A stretch of DNA of 64,000 bases, taken from positions 2,329,001 to 2,393,000 of the forward strand of contig WPIO01000048.1 in NCBI GenBank assembly GCA_009760855.2, in the 5' to 3' direction. Shown piece after piece: positions 1 to 10,234 of this stretch. This DNA is from Cristatella mucedo. Its lineage: Eukaryota; Bryozoa; Phylactolaemata; Cristatellidae. Below the pieces are notes generated by a model. That model saw nothing but the letters and a program-made list of their open reading frames with translations. It did not search any database and had not been told where the DNA came from. Within the stretch, counting starts at the first letter, position 1. Every line of letters starts with the position of its first letter. The translations under genes were made by a program, and so were the position numbers.

Positions 1-477
1 TTCGGCTGCTGCTCGAAGAGTTCCCCTCGCGAACCGGAAAATGCAACCGTACCGTAGGCGGACGCCGCAGCGCATGCGCGCGCGCCCGATCGCCTTTCAA
101 GTCGGCCGAAGCGAGGTGACGGCCGCGTCGCCGCATCGCGCTGCCATTTGATCCGCTCGCATTCCTCGTCAAATCACTCAGCCATTGCGGCGCCTTCGCG
201 GCCAAGCTGTCATTCTCAAATCGCTTTGAATACTGCCCTTTGACCGAGCAGAGTACGGCGGGGCTTTCGACAGCTGAAAGAAACCGCGGTCAACATCTAG
301 CCGCTCAGCGGTCACCCGCTGTGCCTTCTACGTAGACCCGGCACCGGCGGCTGCCACCGCGTACGAGTCAGCTGCGATATCTCTATGAGCGTCGCCTGCG
401 ACGCGCGTTCCCCGCCGTCCTTCCGCAAAAAACGGGCTGTGGCGGCTTCCGCTTCAGGTGTAACGTGCTACAGCATG
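1..477. other. Unannotated GC-rich stretch
   Basis: No convincing coding frame, RNA gene or repeat was recognised. The stretch is rich in CpG and short palindromic words and ends where the dispersed repeat at about 478 begins. Confidence 0.5.
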
Positions 478-756
478 CCCGCCCAGAGTGTATACCCAGG
501 GTTAGAACGGCCTAGGCCACTTTATACCCCATGTGTAAAATATGCTAGGCCAAACTAAACTCCTCCGGGTTAAAATGTACACCACCGAAAAGGAAGATGC
601 AGAGTACGACTTTTTTGGTAACTATAACTCATTTAATCATTGCTGATTTCTCAGTAGCAATTATCCAAACAGAGAAAATTCGCAGCAAATTTGCACTGAC
701 ATCCGACGAAGAACTTGCGGCGACATCTAAAATACGTTTAAATGAAAGGAACATTT

Positions 757-870
757 TCAATTTTATCAATTAAAGCAGTTTTCAGAAGCAGGCAAAGCTA
801 GGGTCGCAGTCTGTCAATTTTATCAATTAAAGGAGTTTTCAGAAGCAGGCGAAGCTAGGGTCGCAGTCTG
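757..870. repeat. 57-bp tandem duplication (two units)
   Basis: Positions 757-813 and 814-870 are two adjacent units differing at only a few bases. Each contains TTTTATCAATTAAAG followed by AGCTAGGGTCGCAGTCTG. It lies inside R1 copy 1, so it arose after or during the spread of that family. Confidence 0.85.
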
Positions 871-1251
871 CTTCGCAGTGAAGCTGAAGACAAATCTGAA
901 AACAACTTGCGGCGGCTTTTGTGGATTTAAAGCCTAACGCTGGAAAAACTCGCAGGCAGTCACGTTTACAGCCGGAAAGTGAATCATCGGCTCATAAGAT
1001 TTCCTATTGAGCCGAGGTCTGCCCAGAACTACGCAGCATGCACACGCTCCTCGCCGTCTGTAGAGGCGCCGAGTCCCAATTGGCGCATTGCCACGCTTGG
1101 GAGTTTTCTAAAGCGCACACACAGAGCCCGAGCGCTTTCGTTGCGCAAGCGTCAGCCAAGTTTTAGACTTGAGCAACAGTTTTGTAGACAAGACGGCGAG
1201 GCAGGTGAGCGGTCGTAGCGATGAGCGCCTCAAGATAATAACGGGGGATGG

Positions 1252-1329
1252 GAGCTGAGGATGAGCTGAGGATGAGCTGAGGATGAGCTGAGGATGAGCT
1301 GAGGATGAGCTGAGGATGAGCTGAGGATG
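1252..1329. repeat. 11-bp minisatellite (GAGCTGAGGAT)n
   Basis: About seven near-perfect 11-bp units occur in a row. Because 33 bp is 11 codons, all minus-strand frames stay open and give spurious repetitive ORFs. At the corresponding place in the second R1 copy (about 41640-41660 on the other strand) there is only a single degenerate unit, so this is a local expansion. Its GAGCTGAGGA core is also the core of the 19-bp satellite at 36713-38990. Confidence 0.85.
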
Positions 1330-1975
1330 GGGAGCCGTGCCAGGCAGGTCGTGCGGCTCCCGTGCGGACTTGCGAGCCGTCGCATAGAGATTGATGCGAG
1401 ATTCGCGTGCGTGCATACGTATCGCCACTCAAAGCTGTTGATGCGATGCGTACAATTTGGCCAAATAGAGGGTGAACTCTCGTACGTGTCTCCCCCCCCC
1501 CGGAATGGCGCCACTGAACTGCCAAGCGGCACAATGACGCGCTCGCAACTCCGGCCTCCGGCCTTCGCCTAGAGCTCCAGCTTCAGCGTGCAGCAAAGAA
1601 TGGAGCGCCCCGCCTTCTATTGCCACACGTCAGCGCTTTTACGCCGCCTGGCCGTAGATTATCACATGAGCGGGTCCCAGGCATTATAATGCAGGGGCCG
1701 TGAACAATATTTCGGCAGTCGTAAGCCGGCTGGTCCGGCGCACTGCCACTTTCTAGTGCGCTCGCGGCGAGCCCACTAAAAAGCGAAGACTAACGGACTC
1801 GCATTCGCGCGACTTAGCGAGAGCTAGTGGTCAAAAAGCCAACTACGGCGCATTAAGCGATCGCTTGCTTGGGTGAAGAGCAACTTCTCACTAGCTTGGC
1901 TCGCGGTGGCCCTGTAGGCGGCGGCGATGGCGACGGCTGCGGCGGCGGTCAGCGGCGGTCAGCGGGTGAGTACGC

Positions 1976-2066
1976 ACGACATACAAGCCTAGCTGCCGAG
2001 TTTTGGACCAGTTGTAAGCGCCTGATTGCACAGGCCGGTAGACCAGCAAGCAGTAAGTGCATGCTG
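1976..2066 (-). mobile_element. L2-type LINE fragment
   Basis: This short stretch aligns with 10838-10925 inside the L2 reverse transcriptase copy (shared words ACAAGCCTAGCTGC, GAGTTTTG, CGCCTGATTGCAC, AGCAAGCAGT). It is an internal fragment with neither the 3' tail nor the catalytic region. Confidence 0.65.
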
Positions 2067-3088
2067 ACGTCACCTCTAACCATTTTACGCATGTTGTTCA
2101 GTGAGAATGCAACCGCAGACATTTGATCATGCTTCCTTTACAGCAAGTGCATGTTGTCATTGCGACGCCCAATCTGAAATAAGCAATTGCATTAAGTGAG
2201 CAAATCAGCCAATTCGAACCTGGTGAATACGAGACTACGCCGACTTGAGAGTCGCTTCGATCCGGCAGTGGCTTACCATTGTCATTGACTGGCAGTCCGC
2301 GCCGCTGATCTAGTAGCTAGTGCCATGACCTCTTCGCCCCAGTACTAGGGTGGGGGGGGCTTGAGTTCAGCTGGCGATCGGGATTTTCGCCGGTCAATCG
2401 ACGCAAGCCATAACGCCCGGGGGAGAGGGCCCCCCACACTGCAAACACTTTACTCTGGGTGAGTAAGGGCTAAGTAAAGGCTGGGCCAAAGCTGGCCCCG
2501 GGTCGACGCTAAACCACCCCTACGAATAATGTGAATCAGTTCATTGAAAGGGGTAGATTACTTTGAAAGAGATCAGCAGTTGTAGATACCGGAAGAATGA
2601 AGGGAGCAGCATGAAATTGCGGCCATCCAGTGGGAGTCGACCCAAACGAAAGACCCATCAGGCAGTGACCGGAAGCAGGCAGAGCAGTTAGGTATCGCGA
2701 AGGTAACGCGGCACTCTAGCGGTGTCTCGCCCACATTTGTAGCGGCCTTGCTGGCCTTGGCTGAATTTGAGCGCGAACAAGAGCTGTTCGGAGGCGAGCT
2801 AGAACTCCTTTGTCCTGGAGCAGTGAGCCAGAGAGGAGCGTCAGTGCGGTTAGAGAGGACGCGCTTAAGAGCAAGCCAGGAGGCTCTGAGACGAGCGGTG
2901 GCGATTCAGCCTTTAGAATTGGTCCGATACCCGCGGAAGCTGCTGCTAGATGTTGGCTGGCCAGTCAACCTCCGCCTTCACTCTGTCCAAAAAGAATCGT
3001 CTGGAACCCATTCGCCGTTCAAGCTGGACAGAGGTGCCCTTCGAGTGGCCTGGGGACGGTATTAATTCCTCACCGTAATGGGCCCTGG
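2067..3088. other. Unannotated stretch before a possible LTR
   Basis: The plus strand is open at 2748-3065 (105 codons) but resembles no family I know. If the LTR at 3089 is a 3' LTR, this could be decayed internal retroelement sequence. Nothing else is supported. Confidence 0.35.
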
Positions 3089-3840
3089 TGTCGGGCCCAA
3101 TACCACTAAGCTCTTGCCCCATTGTCTCAGCTAAGTATTTAAGAGTCGAGCGACGCTCGCTCTGGGTCTTTTGTCTTTGGTCTCTTCTGGTCTTCTGTCC
3201 GGCTCTGCGCTTCGACGCCGTCGGACTCGTTTCTCTGAAAGCGAGGGAGGAGGGCTGGCTGTCCTCCGACGATGGACGGAACAGGACAAGACAGCGCTAG
3301 GATGATTCGGTGGACTCCACCGAATACGGTCGTATCGCGCCCGAGCTGGCATTCTGTGTTTCTTTTGTGTTTTGTGTGTGCGCGCTAGCACGTGGTCTCG
3401 GCATAGGGATTTGCCGGTGCGGCATTAGACGTAGTTGACGTGTGTGGAGGCCTAGTTCTCCGGTTAGGGTTTAGGCTCCAGTTTGAGCTCCGTCTATTTG
3501 GGTCGTTCCCCAGAGTAGATGTAAGTAGCGTAAGTGTGGATACGTGTTTCCTCCGCAAGAGTGCTTAAGTTGGCGTGTTTGGAGTATTCCTGCCGCACTG
3601 GTGGAAACCGAGTCCTAGTTCTCCGGTTAGGGTTTAGGCTCCGGTTCGCGCTTTAGTGTGGAGAAGTATTCGCTCCGCAAGACTGGTGGTGCTGTTGAGA
3701 ATGTGCGAGGAGTGTGGAGATAAAGCTGAGCTAGACGCGCAGCGACTTTGTGCGCTTGCGAATAAAGTTCACTAAAATCCCAAATTTGTGTGTCTCGCTT
3801 TCCAATTCACGCCGCGGACTCACGACCCCCTTTAGTAACA
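3089..3840 (+). repeat. Possible LTR (solo or 3' end)
   Basis: The stretch begins TGTCGGGCCC and ends AGTAACA, so it has TG...CA limits. A TATTTAAG box lies near 3137 and an AATAAAG polyadenylation-like signal near 3761, the order expected of an LTR. A roughly 25-bp motif containing GGTTAGGGTTTAGGCTCC occurs twice (near 3460 and 3620). I find neither a target-site duplication nor a second LTR copy in the window. It could instead be an ordinary promoter and first exon. Confidence 0.38.
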
Positions 3841-4890
3841 GTAAGCAGGTCGGCGCCAGAAACGCTCGTTTCGTGGCGGCCAGCTTATTGCGCGTAGGCG
3901 CGCACCGAACGGCAGTAGGCGCTAGGCTACGCCGCTAGGTGAGCGGCAGGTCAAGCCTACGCCGCCGAGCCTTCGGCGTTACACATTTATACAGTTATAC
4001 AGATACACGATCATCAAGCTAGAGCACACCGAGATTCGACGTCTTGAAAACGTAAACGTAAATTTAAATTCCAAGTTCCAAAACTTTCTGCCGAGTGGGG
4101 GAAAGCAGTGAACTCTCAGCAGCTTAATTGGTAGAGCACTAGACTGATAATCCAGCGATTGCGGGATCGTTTCCCGCTCAAGTTATAATCCTCTTTCGGC
4201 CCGCACTCCCACGACAGAGAGCCTTCGCTCGATCTGCGCTTTTGACGCTCAAAAATTGGCCATCGTTCGATCCATATTCGAGTAGCCCGGATTGGAGTAG
4301 CGCGGATTGGAAGCTGCGGCTCTGGCTTATCCGCGTGCGTCCGTCCGTCCGTCCGGCTGCCCTTCCTTCTTCGTGAAAGATTCTGGCGAATTAACCCGCT
4401 ACGCCGCTTCCTCCAAAATACCTCGCAAGGGCATCCCTTCGACTGACACCCTACCTACCTACCTACCTCCGGGTGACTAATGGCATGCCAAGAGAAAGCG
4501 ATTGGATAGCGTAGCATCCTGGTTCACCTGCGGGCGGCAGCCTTTGACGCTAGCATTGTGAGATCCGGCTCGGAGACCAATTTAGAAACGATCGCTCTGG
4601 CCGACGAGGCTCGCGTCTGACTTGAGCCGTGTCCGCGTCTGATCGCGTCCAGTTCGCATTGTTTAGCGGACATCTAGCCCACGCGCTCTGTCTTTGCAGG
4701 CCCACTTTCACGAGCCGTTTTCAGTGCAGCGTGGCCTCTTGAGACGGTCGCTCGCTCGCGGGGGGGGGGGAGGCTCGCGGGGGGGGGGGGGCAGGCTCGC
4801 GGCGGTTCGAGAGGATGCTGTCGCTTCTGCTGCCGAAGAAGAAATTGAGCAGCGTCGGTAAATAAATAAAAAATACCAATGAAAAATACC
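3841..4890. other. Unannotated stretch with small repeats
   Basis: It holds a tRNA-like relic at 4113-4184, short CGTC tetramers near 4339, ACCT tetramers near 4452 and two poly-G runs (4760-4770 and 4779-4791). No coding feature is supported. Confidence 0.5.
4113..4184 (+). pseudogene. tRNA-Ile-like relic
   Basis: A D-arm-like word (TTAATTGGTAGAGC), an anticodon stem-loop with the loop CTGATAA (anticodon GAT, isoleucine) and a T-arm with a perfect GCGGG/CCCGC stem occur in the right order and spacing. The anticodon stem has one mismatch, the T loop departs from the B-box consensus, and the acceptor stem pairs in only about four positions. I read it as a decayed tRNA or the head of a SINE, not a functional tRNA. 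Confidence 0.45.
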
Positions 4891-5067
4891 AGCTGATTTA
4901 ACATCCTCTTTTTGTATAGCGACAGCAGGGACCTTGACGGCTATCACCACCGCTTGCAGTGGCGATAAAGGATTGCCCACCGCAGGATTCGAGCCCACGA
5001 CCTCGACCTGGGGGCCGAGGTCATGAAAATCAACCGCCTTACCTAGTGAGCCGTTACGGCTCACCTT
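4891..5067 (-). mobile_element. tRNA-derived SINE, type A
   Basis: On the minus strand a tRNA-like head carries an A-box-like segment (GGTAAGGCGG) and a B-box-like GGCTCGAATCC. It is followed by a body that includes a short palindromic block (GAGGTC...GACCTC) and ends near TATACAAAAAGAGG. The same unit occurs at 31638, 44004, 46484, 52035, 57448 and, interrupted, 15097. The head-body order and conserved end define the family. Confidence 0.75.
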
Positions 5068-5320
5068 AAATTCCTGCGGTAGCTCAAGCACTCGCGATCT
5101 CGGATGTAGGCGTGCTAACTTAGTGCGTAGAGCTGGTATCCGTGACTTGAGCATTCACAAGTGGCGGTCAAGCGGCACCGCGGTCAAACCGTCGCGGAGT
5201 AATTCGACTGTCCTCTCCGACGATTGCCTGGCGTGCAAAGGCTTTTGCAAAAAAACAGCCTTCACACCTAGTTGCCACACTCGATCCTCATTCACGATTA
5301 GGGACTTTGTCCGGTCGGGT

Positions 5321-5470
5321 CTTGGCGTAGTGGGAAAATACGCGAACAGCATGCCTGGGTAGCGGGTTCGAGTCCTGCGACGTAAGCAAATCCTTTTTGC
5401 CAGCAGCAGCCACCAGCGGTTTGATTGCAGCTGCCACTCTTCTAAAGAGAGCGAGGCTGACGAGTCAGCA
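5321..5470 (+). mobile_element. tRNA-derived SINE-like element
   Basis: It contains an A-box-like TGGCGTAGTGGG and a canonical B box (GGTTCGAGTCC) at about 60 bp spacing. A downstream body CAGCGGTTTGATTGCAGCTGCC, broken here into fragments, resembles the type A body. The copy is diverged and its ends are uncertain. Confidence 0.45.
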
Positions 5471-5894
5471 ACCCTGTATCCACTTCGTTTACTTACCACA
5501 GTGACTAACCGAAGATCTTGCTAGTTCTTTGACGATCTCTGAGCTGTAGTACTTGATATTTGTAGTACGACTGCCGAAAAAAAAGCATTCTCTTGGGGCA
5601 TCTAAAAGTCGGCGCCCTAATAATGGCTGCCAAGTTGGTCTTCAAAATGCGAGGACATTAGCAATGTGCACCCCATGTTAAAGGCACCGCGATGGCTTCA
5701 TTGGTCGATTGGCGTATGCAGCGCTACGAAGTTCTACCACTCAACCTCGAGGAGGTCAGCCGGGGCTTGATTACTACGAACTCGTGGCAGAGTTGCTGAG
5801 CAAGTTGTAGACCCCTTGTGATCGCCAGGTATAATCTCGGGATAATCACTTAGCGGCTTCTCCCTTTGTAGTTTACGACCTGCGGTGACAGGAG

Positions 5895-6140
5895 CTATCG
5901 CTCTCCGGGTCCTCGAGTGTGTAACTCGCCGCCACAATTCCTTCGCAAAGCCAGCACTCGCTCGCCTGCCGCAGACTCGGGCACTTTATTTCTAGCATTG
6001 CTGCGTTGCAACTTCTACGCTACGCAATATCTGACTCGGCCTCTCCTCCTCCTCCTCCTCACGGTCTCATCAGACTCCGCCTCCTCGCCCCTGCTCCGCC
6101 TCGCTTCTCCGCCTCCTCGCGTCTCCTTCTCAGAGGCGTA
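5895..6140 (+). mobile_element. Second LINE family, diverged 3' fragment
   Basis: The stretch aligns with the LINE ends at 46955 and 51345 (GTGTAACTCGCCGCCAC, GCAACTTCTACGCTACGC). It is mutated and GC-enriched, with no intact reading frame. The better copies encode the WNSLP motif seen at the C terminus of CR1/L2-group reverse transcriptases. Confidence 0.55.
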
Positions 6141-6279
6141 GTGAGACCTTCCGGCACCCTTGTCAAAAATTGCTGCAAAATAGCTCCATCACAGAAGAAA
6201 TGCAAAAACCGCACGCTAGCAACTATATGGAGTTGAGAAAGTTTCATTAACTTTAGTAAAGTTATCACAGCTTTAACTT

Positions 6280-8170
6280 AGGTGAATGTTTCTGGCCTTC
6301 AATGTGGCAAACTGGTCTATTGCAGTTTGAAAATCAATATTTTCCAGTGTTTCTTTCTCTATGCTTAACGATGCCAAATCGGAGAGTCGATCTTACCTCA
6401 TTGATGCTCTCAGATGAGACAGGATTATCTTCAACTTGTTACAGAAACGTTCACACAACTGGCTACTGATACATCTAAAGTGAGAAGAACGTGCAAGGCA
6501 ACTCTCAAATGAGATAATGCATCGTCTCCGTAACTCACAATGGAAGACTTGAGTTCCAGTGGTGTCTTCATTGCCGAGTCATGACGTTTCATGAGAAGAA
6601 TTTTTTGTGAGACGCAGTGCTGCCGTGAAGCCATTCACTAGTCAATGGTCAAGAAAATTACGGTATTTTATTACCGCAGCCGACAAACGTAACGTGGACC
6701 GTGTCCAAATATGGAAACACGGACTAAGAACTAGTAAGAAACGGGTCCAATACATAGTAGTCCTTAATAAATACTATTGGCTGAGGTACAGCCAATCAGC
6801 TGTAGTCTGCAGCTCCAAGAATAGCCGGTCTCCTGAGTCAGTGATGCACTGAAGGTCAAGGTGAAATAATCCGACACAATAGCTGTGATGCGGATTCAGC
6901 CAACATTTTTGTCGCACATTTCGTTGTATAGCTCTGTTCCATCAACGTCTGAACGATAGAAGCCTCCAAAATCTAAGCATTTCTTGCTCAGTCTGTTATG
7001 ATCAATTGTCTTCAAAAGCTTCTCAACTTCCAACAATAAACCGAATTTGGCTTCATGATAATTTTAACAATAATAATTCATTCGTGATAGTGACCTCATA
7101 GAACTCAACCTGCTTCTAGGCTTGCTGCATTTGCTGCAAGGAAGCACGAGCGAACGGTAAGTGACACCATGCTCGACAATCAACAAGAACAACATGGTTG
7201 TGGATGACATGCACAGGGTCTGCATACAAGCTTAGTTAGTGACAGCATGCACAGTGTCAGCATGCATAAGAAAATTAAGGAAAAATGACAGGGACTTACT
7301 AAATGCTGCTATAAATAGATGCGTTTTTAGTTTTTCATGTGGACATTACAGGAGATGTTGTGATGCAAGTCGGCAGTGATTTCTAGGCTTTGCGAACATA
7401 CGAACTAATAGCGGTCTCCGAAGGATTTGAGATTTGTACGAGGTATGGGTAAAAAGTTAGATTCCGAAAAGTGGGTGGTACGATGCTTAGCTTATCGGGT
7501 GTGTAGATCAGATAGGTACGCTGGAACCAAAGAATCAAGGGACCTAAATGTGAGCGACAAAAACCTTGAAGTCAATCCGTTGCTTGTCTCTGTTTCCTTC
7601 GGCGGATTCCTTGTTCAAATGCATCTCTACACAATTCACGTATCCTTTTAGCATTTACTAGTGATCCCTGACACAGGTTTTCTCGAAGCCTTGACAAGTT
7701 CATCTTTGGATCCTGCAGCCTTTTCTAAACGAGGTCAATATTCTTTAGATGTTGTACCAAAATAGCAACAGATCCAAAAGGTTGAAGTTCAAAATTCGAT
7801 GTATGAGACTTCCAGCTTCGCTTCTTGTTTTAAGTGTTCCACTTAGGGTCTCAGATAGTTGCTCCAAAAGACTTACAATGCTGTTCAGTCCATAATTGGT
7901 AGCTTTTGCAGTCTCCGCTCCTGCACTCCACCTTATAGCAGAATCACGTTTGACAGTGATGGCTAAGACTTTCTTCAGTTCTTCCCACCTCAGAGTGGGT
8001 CTTGAAAAGAATAAGAAGGTGCTCTCTATTGTTCCTCACAAGGTAGTAACAACGGATACTTGACTTGCTTGCAGCATGAACCCCTGCCACGTTCAAGCTG
8101 TAGTTATCACAACTTACATAAAATGCCTTCTCATTTCCGGAAGGTATTCTCTTTTGGACACCTGGCAAGT
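6280..8170 (-). mobile_element. hAT transposase remnant (ZMYM1-like), split by a LINE
   Basis: The minus strand between 8168 and about 7660 encodes a piece with a YNSL-like motif followed by a SAIRWSAG segment, as in the hAT-like TTF/ZMYM1 transposase family. Near 6500-6280 it encodes the C-terminal dimerisation region: LLTLDVSVAS, then after a frameshift DRLSDLASLSIE and QFATLKAR, matching the family order of leucine-rich strand, SIE motif and FA..KAR end. Several stops and frameshifts show it is dead. The middle is replaced by an L2 LINE at 7067-7592. The terminal inverted repeats were not found. Confidence 0.7.
7067..7592 (-). mobile_element. 5'-truncated L2-type LINE inside the hAT remnant
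   Basis: It starts on the plus strand with the (AAT)n tail, then carries the conserved 3' end and the 3' UTR words shared with 10240-10480. It continues with reverse-transcriptase C-terminal sequence matching 10555-10780 (GCATACGAACTAA, GGTGGTACGATGCTT). The frame is mutated. hAT-coding sequence lies on both sides, so this LINE inserted later. Confidence 0.75.
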
Positions 8171-9251
8171 GTCACGGCAAACATCTGGCAAGCCTTATAG
8201 TGTGTCGGTGCTCAGCCACGGCACGCTGGCTCGTCCATGACGCGGCGTAGCAGGCCGGGCTAGCCCTTGACGCAATGCAGCCCGCCTGCGGCTGGCAGGA
8301 TAAGGGGCGAGCGGACGGTGAGGGCCGACTCCACTCGTCGCAACGGGCGTTGCTGTGCAGGAGCGGATGTTGGAATGCAGGCAATTGAGACGCCAGCAGG
8401 CCGAGACCTGCCTAAGCTACGCAGCGGCGCCCTGCGAGCGACGACGCTGCTGCTCGGCAGCGAACGGTCGGGGGGGGGGGGCGCCGCAGCTGTCGTTGGC
8501 AACCTTGACTATGCTAGGCCGACTGGCCCCGCGACGAAATTTCTGTGCGGGCGGGCGAGCAGGCGGGATCGATCTCTAATGGGAAGGGTGGGTTTGGGCA
8601 GACCTATCCAGAATGTTACGATTCAGCCGTCCGCAGGAAGCACAGGGTCGATGAAAAGACGCGTACGCACGGCGCGAGCGGACAGATTCGCGCGGCACGG
8701 CTGGACGGAAGCCTCCGCTGCAAGACAGTACTGCCGCTGATGCAACCGAGGCCGGGACGCGCGCTCTGCTGCGCGTCCGTGCGCACTGCCGCACACTCAA
8801 GCCTAAAAGTAAGATCGATCCTTTCGCCATGACGAATCTTGGCGGTTCTAGTAGCGCTGGCGATTTAACATTCAGGGCTCGAGCTTAAAAGTGAGACTGG
8901 TCATTTCGCTGCGAAGAAGCCACGCGTTTCTGGTAGGTCTCTAATTTTGATTCTAATTTTTAACTCTAATTTCAGCCGACCTATCGGACTCGGCTTATCT
9001 TACCAAAGTCCGCATCCCCGACGCAACTGCCGGCAGCCGACCACTGACTAATCGGGCTATCTCGTCTCATCTCCGGCCTTTCTCGTCTGCGCCGCCCCTC
9101 GTCTGCGCGTGTCTGCATTGCCGCCGCCGATCGGCGGCCGATCGCAGCCACTCGCTGTGAGACGGCGCCACAGGCGGCTGCCTGCTGCAAGCGCGCGTCT
9201 GCGAACGTCAGTCGCCGGCCAGCTCATGCGGAGTCATCTATTTATTTGTTG

Positions 9252-9407
9252 AGCTCACTTTCGGCTACGAGAGCAGTGCCCGCAGCGGCTACTGCAGCAC
9301 CGTTACGTCGTCGTTTGGCGCCACAGAGCGAGCTCACTTCCCGCTCCTCGCATTCTATTCGTCGCTCATCCCGCTATGGGCACCGTGCACATAGCCGAAA
9401 GTGAGCT
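9252..9407. repeat. 16-bp perfect inverted repeat, possible foldback element
   Basis: AGCTCACTTTCGGCTA at 9252-9267 is the exact reverse complement of 9392-9407. The 156-bp interval has the size of a small miniature inverted-repeat element. No clear target duplication flanks it, so it may be coincidental local structure. Confidence 0.45.
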
Positions 9408-9603
9408 GGCAAGCTGTGAACAAGCGGCGCGAGGTTCGACGATCCCGCGAGACTGTGCGAAGCGGCGCGCCGGCTTTCGCGGCGGCTTCCGCCGTCCTGC
9501 AACGCTGCGGAGACTGTATCCCTGCGCTAGCAGCACTGCTGCCGACCGCCGGGCAGCACGACGTCGGCTGCTGCCAAATCTTCGCCGCCAAGGCCGCCGT
9601 TTA

Positions 9604-9703
9604 CCCCTGCTGGGCAGCTGCGGCCGCCGGGGCTCTTTGCTGCGAGGAGGCTGGCAAGCTGCGGCCGCCGGGGCTCTTTCCTGCGAGCTGCGGCCGCCCC
9701 TCG
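9604..9703. repeat. GC-rich tandem units with clustered NotI sites
   Basis: The word GCTGCGGCCGCCGGGGCTCTTT occurs twice and its core GCTGCGGCCGC three times within about 90 bp, giving three GCGGCCGC sites. It is a short imperfect tandem repeat with no known function. Confidence 0.6.
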
Positions 9704-10234
9704 CTATTGCGTTCGACGGTCGGACGGTTCGCGCGGAGTGCGAGCCCGCCAGTACGTTCGCGCGAACGGTCGAACGCTGGCCCCAGTCGCAGCGCGTCCT
9801 GCTGCTGCTGTCGCATATGCGACGCGTGCACTGTTGGTCAGAGGCTGTCGCTTGGTTCCGCCGCCTTGCCATGGCGAAGGGCGATAGCTAGCTGCGTATA
9901 CTCAGCTCGCTGCAATTCCCACGCCAGCTGGCTTACGCTGCGCTGGTAAGCCGCGGCGGCTAGATTGTGCGACGGACCTTGAGATCAGTAGTAGGACGTT
10001 CCCTAATGACAACTGTCTGAAACAAGACAGGCCACAATCCATAGCACAGCACAGCTCACACATGGACATCTGAATCCGCAGCTCAACTCAGCGACCTGCG
10101 CTTTGCGCTTCGAGCGAGACGGTTGCACTCTGGGTTTTCGGACCCGCGAGCTTCGCGCGCCATGGCTGGCGCCGCCCATCGCGCCTCCCGCGGCCTAGGG
10201 TCAACGTAAGAGCTAGCTATGCGAATGCGTTCTA

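Larger units (their letters stand above)
478..1475 (+). repeat. Unclassified dispersed repeat R1, copy 1
   Basis: This stretch matches, in opposite orientation, the sequence at 41440-42836. Shared blocks include the first 70 bases (motifs GTATACCC, GGCCTAGGCCACTTTATACC), a block near 1130-1250 (ACACAGAGCCCGAG, CCTCAAGATAATAA) and the end near 1455 (ACAATTTGGCC). The order of blocks is the same in both copies. No transposase frame is visible. It carries a 57-bp tandem duplication and an 11-bp minisatellite that the other copy lacks. A non-autonomous DNA transposon is the likeliest explanation, but neither terminus is sharply defined here. Confidence 0.6.
8171..10234. other. GC-rich unannotated region
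   Basis: The many overlapping ORFs here reflect high GC, not protein families that I recognise. A poly-G run lies at 8470-8481, an inverted repeat at 9252-9407 and GC-rich tandem units at 9604-9703. A CpG-island promoter is possible, but no transcript feature can be supported. Confidence 0.4.

Noticed and set aside
1108-1534. Overlapping repetitive minus-strand ORFs (SSSSAHPQLIL period)
   Set aside because: They are products of the 11-bp minisatellite inside repeat R1, with no independent support.
9366-9949. Several 170-180 codon ORFs
   Set aside because: Same GC-rich artefact; three overlapping frames are equally open.
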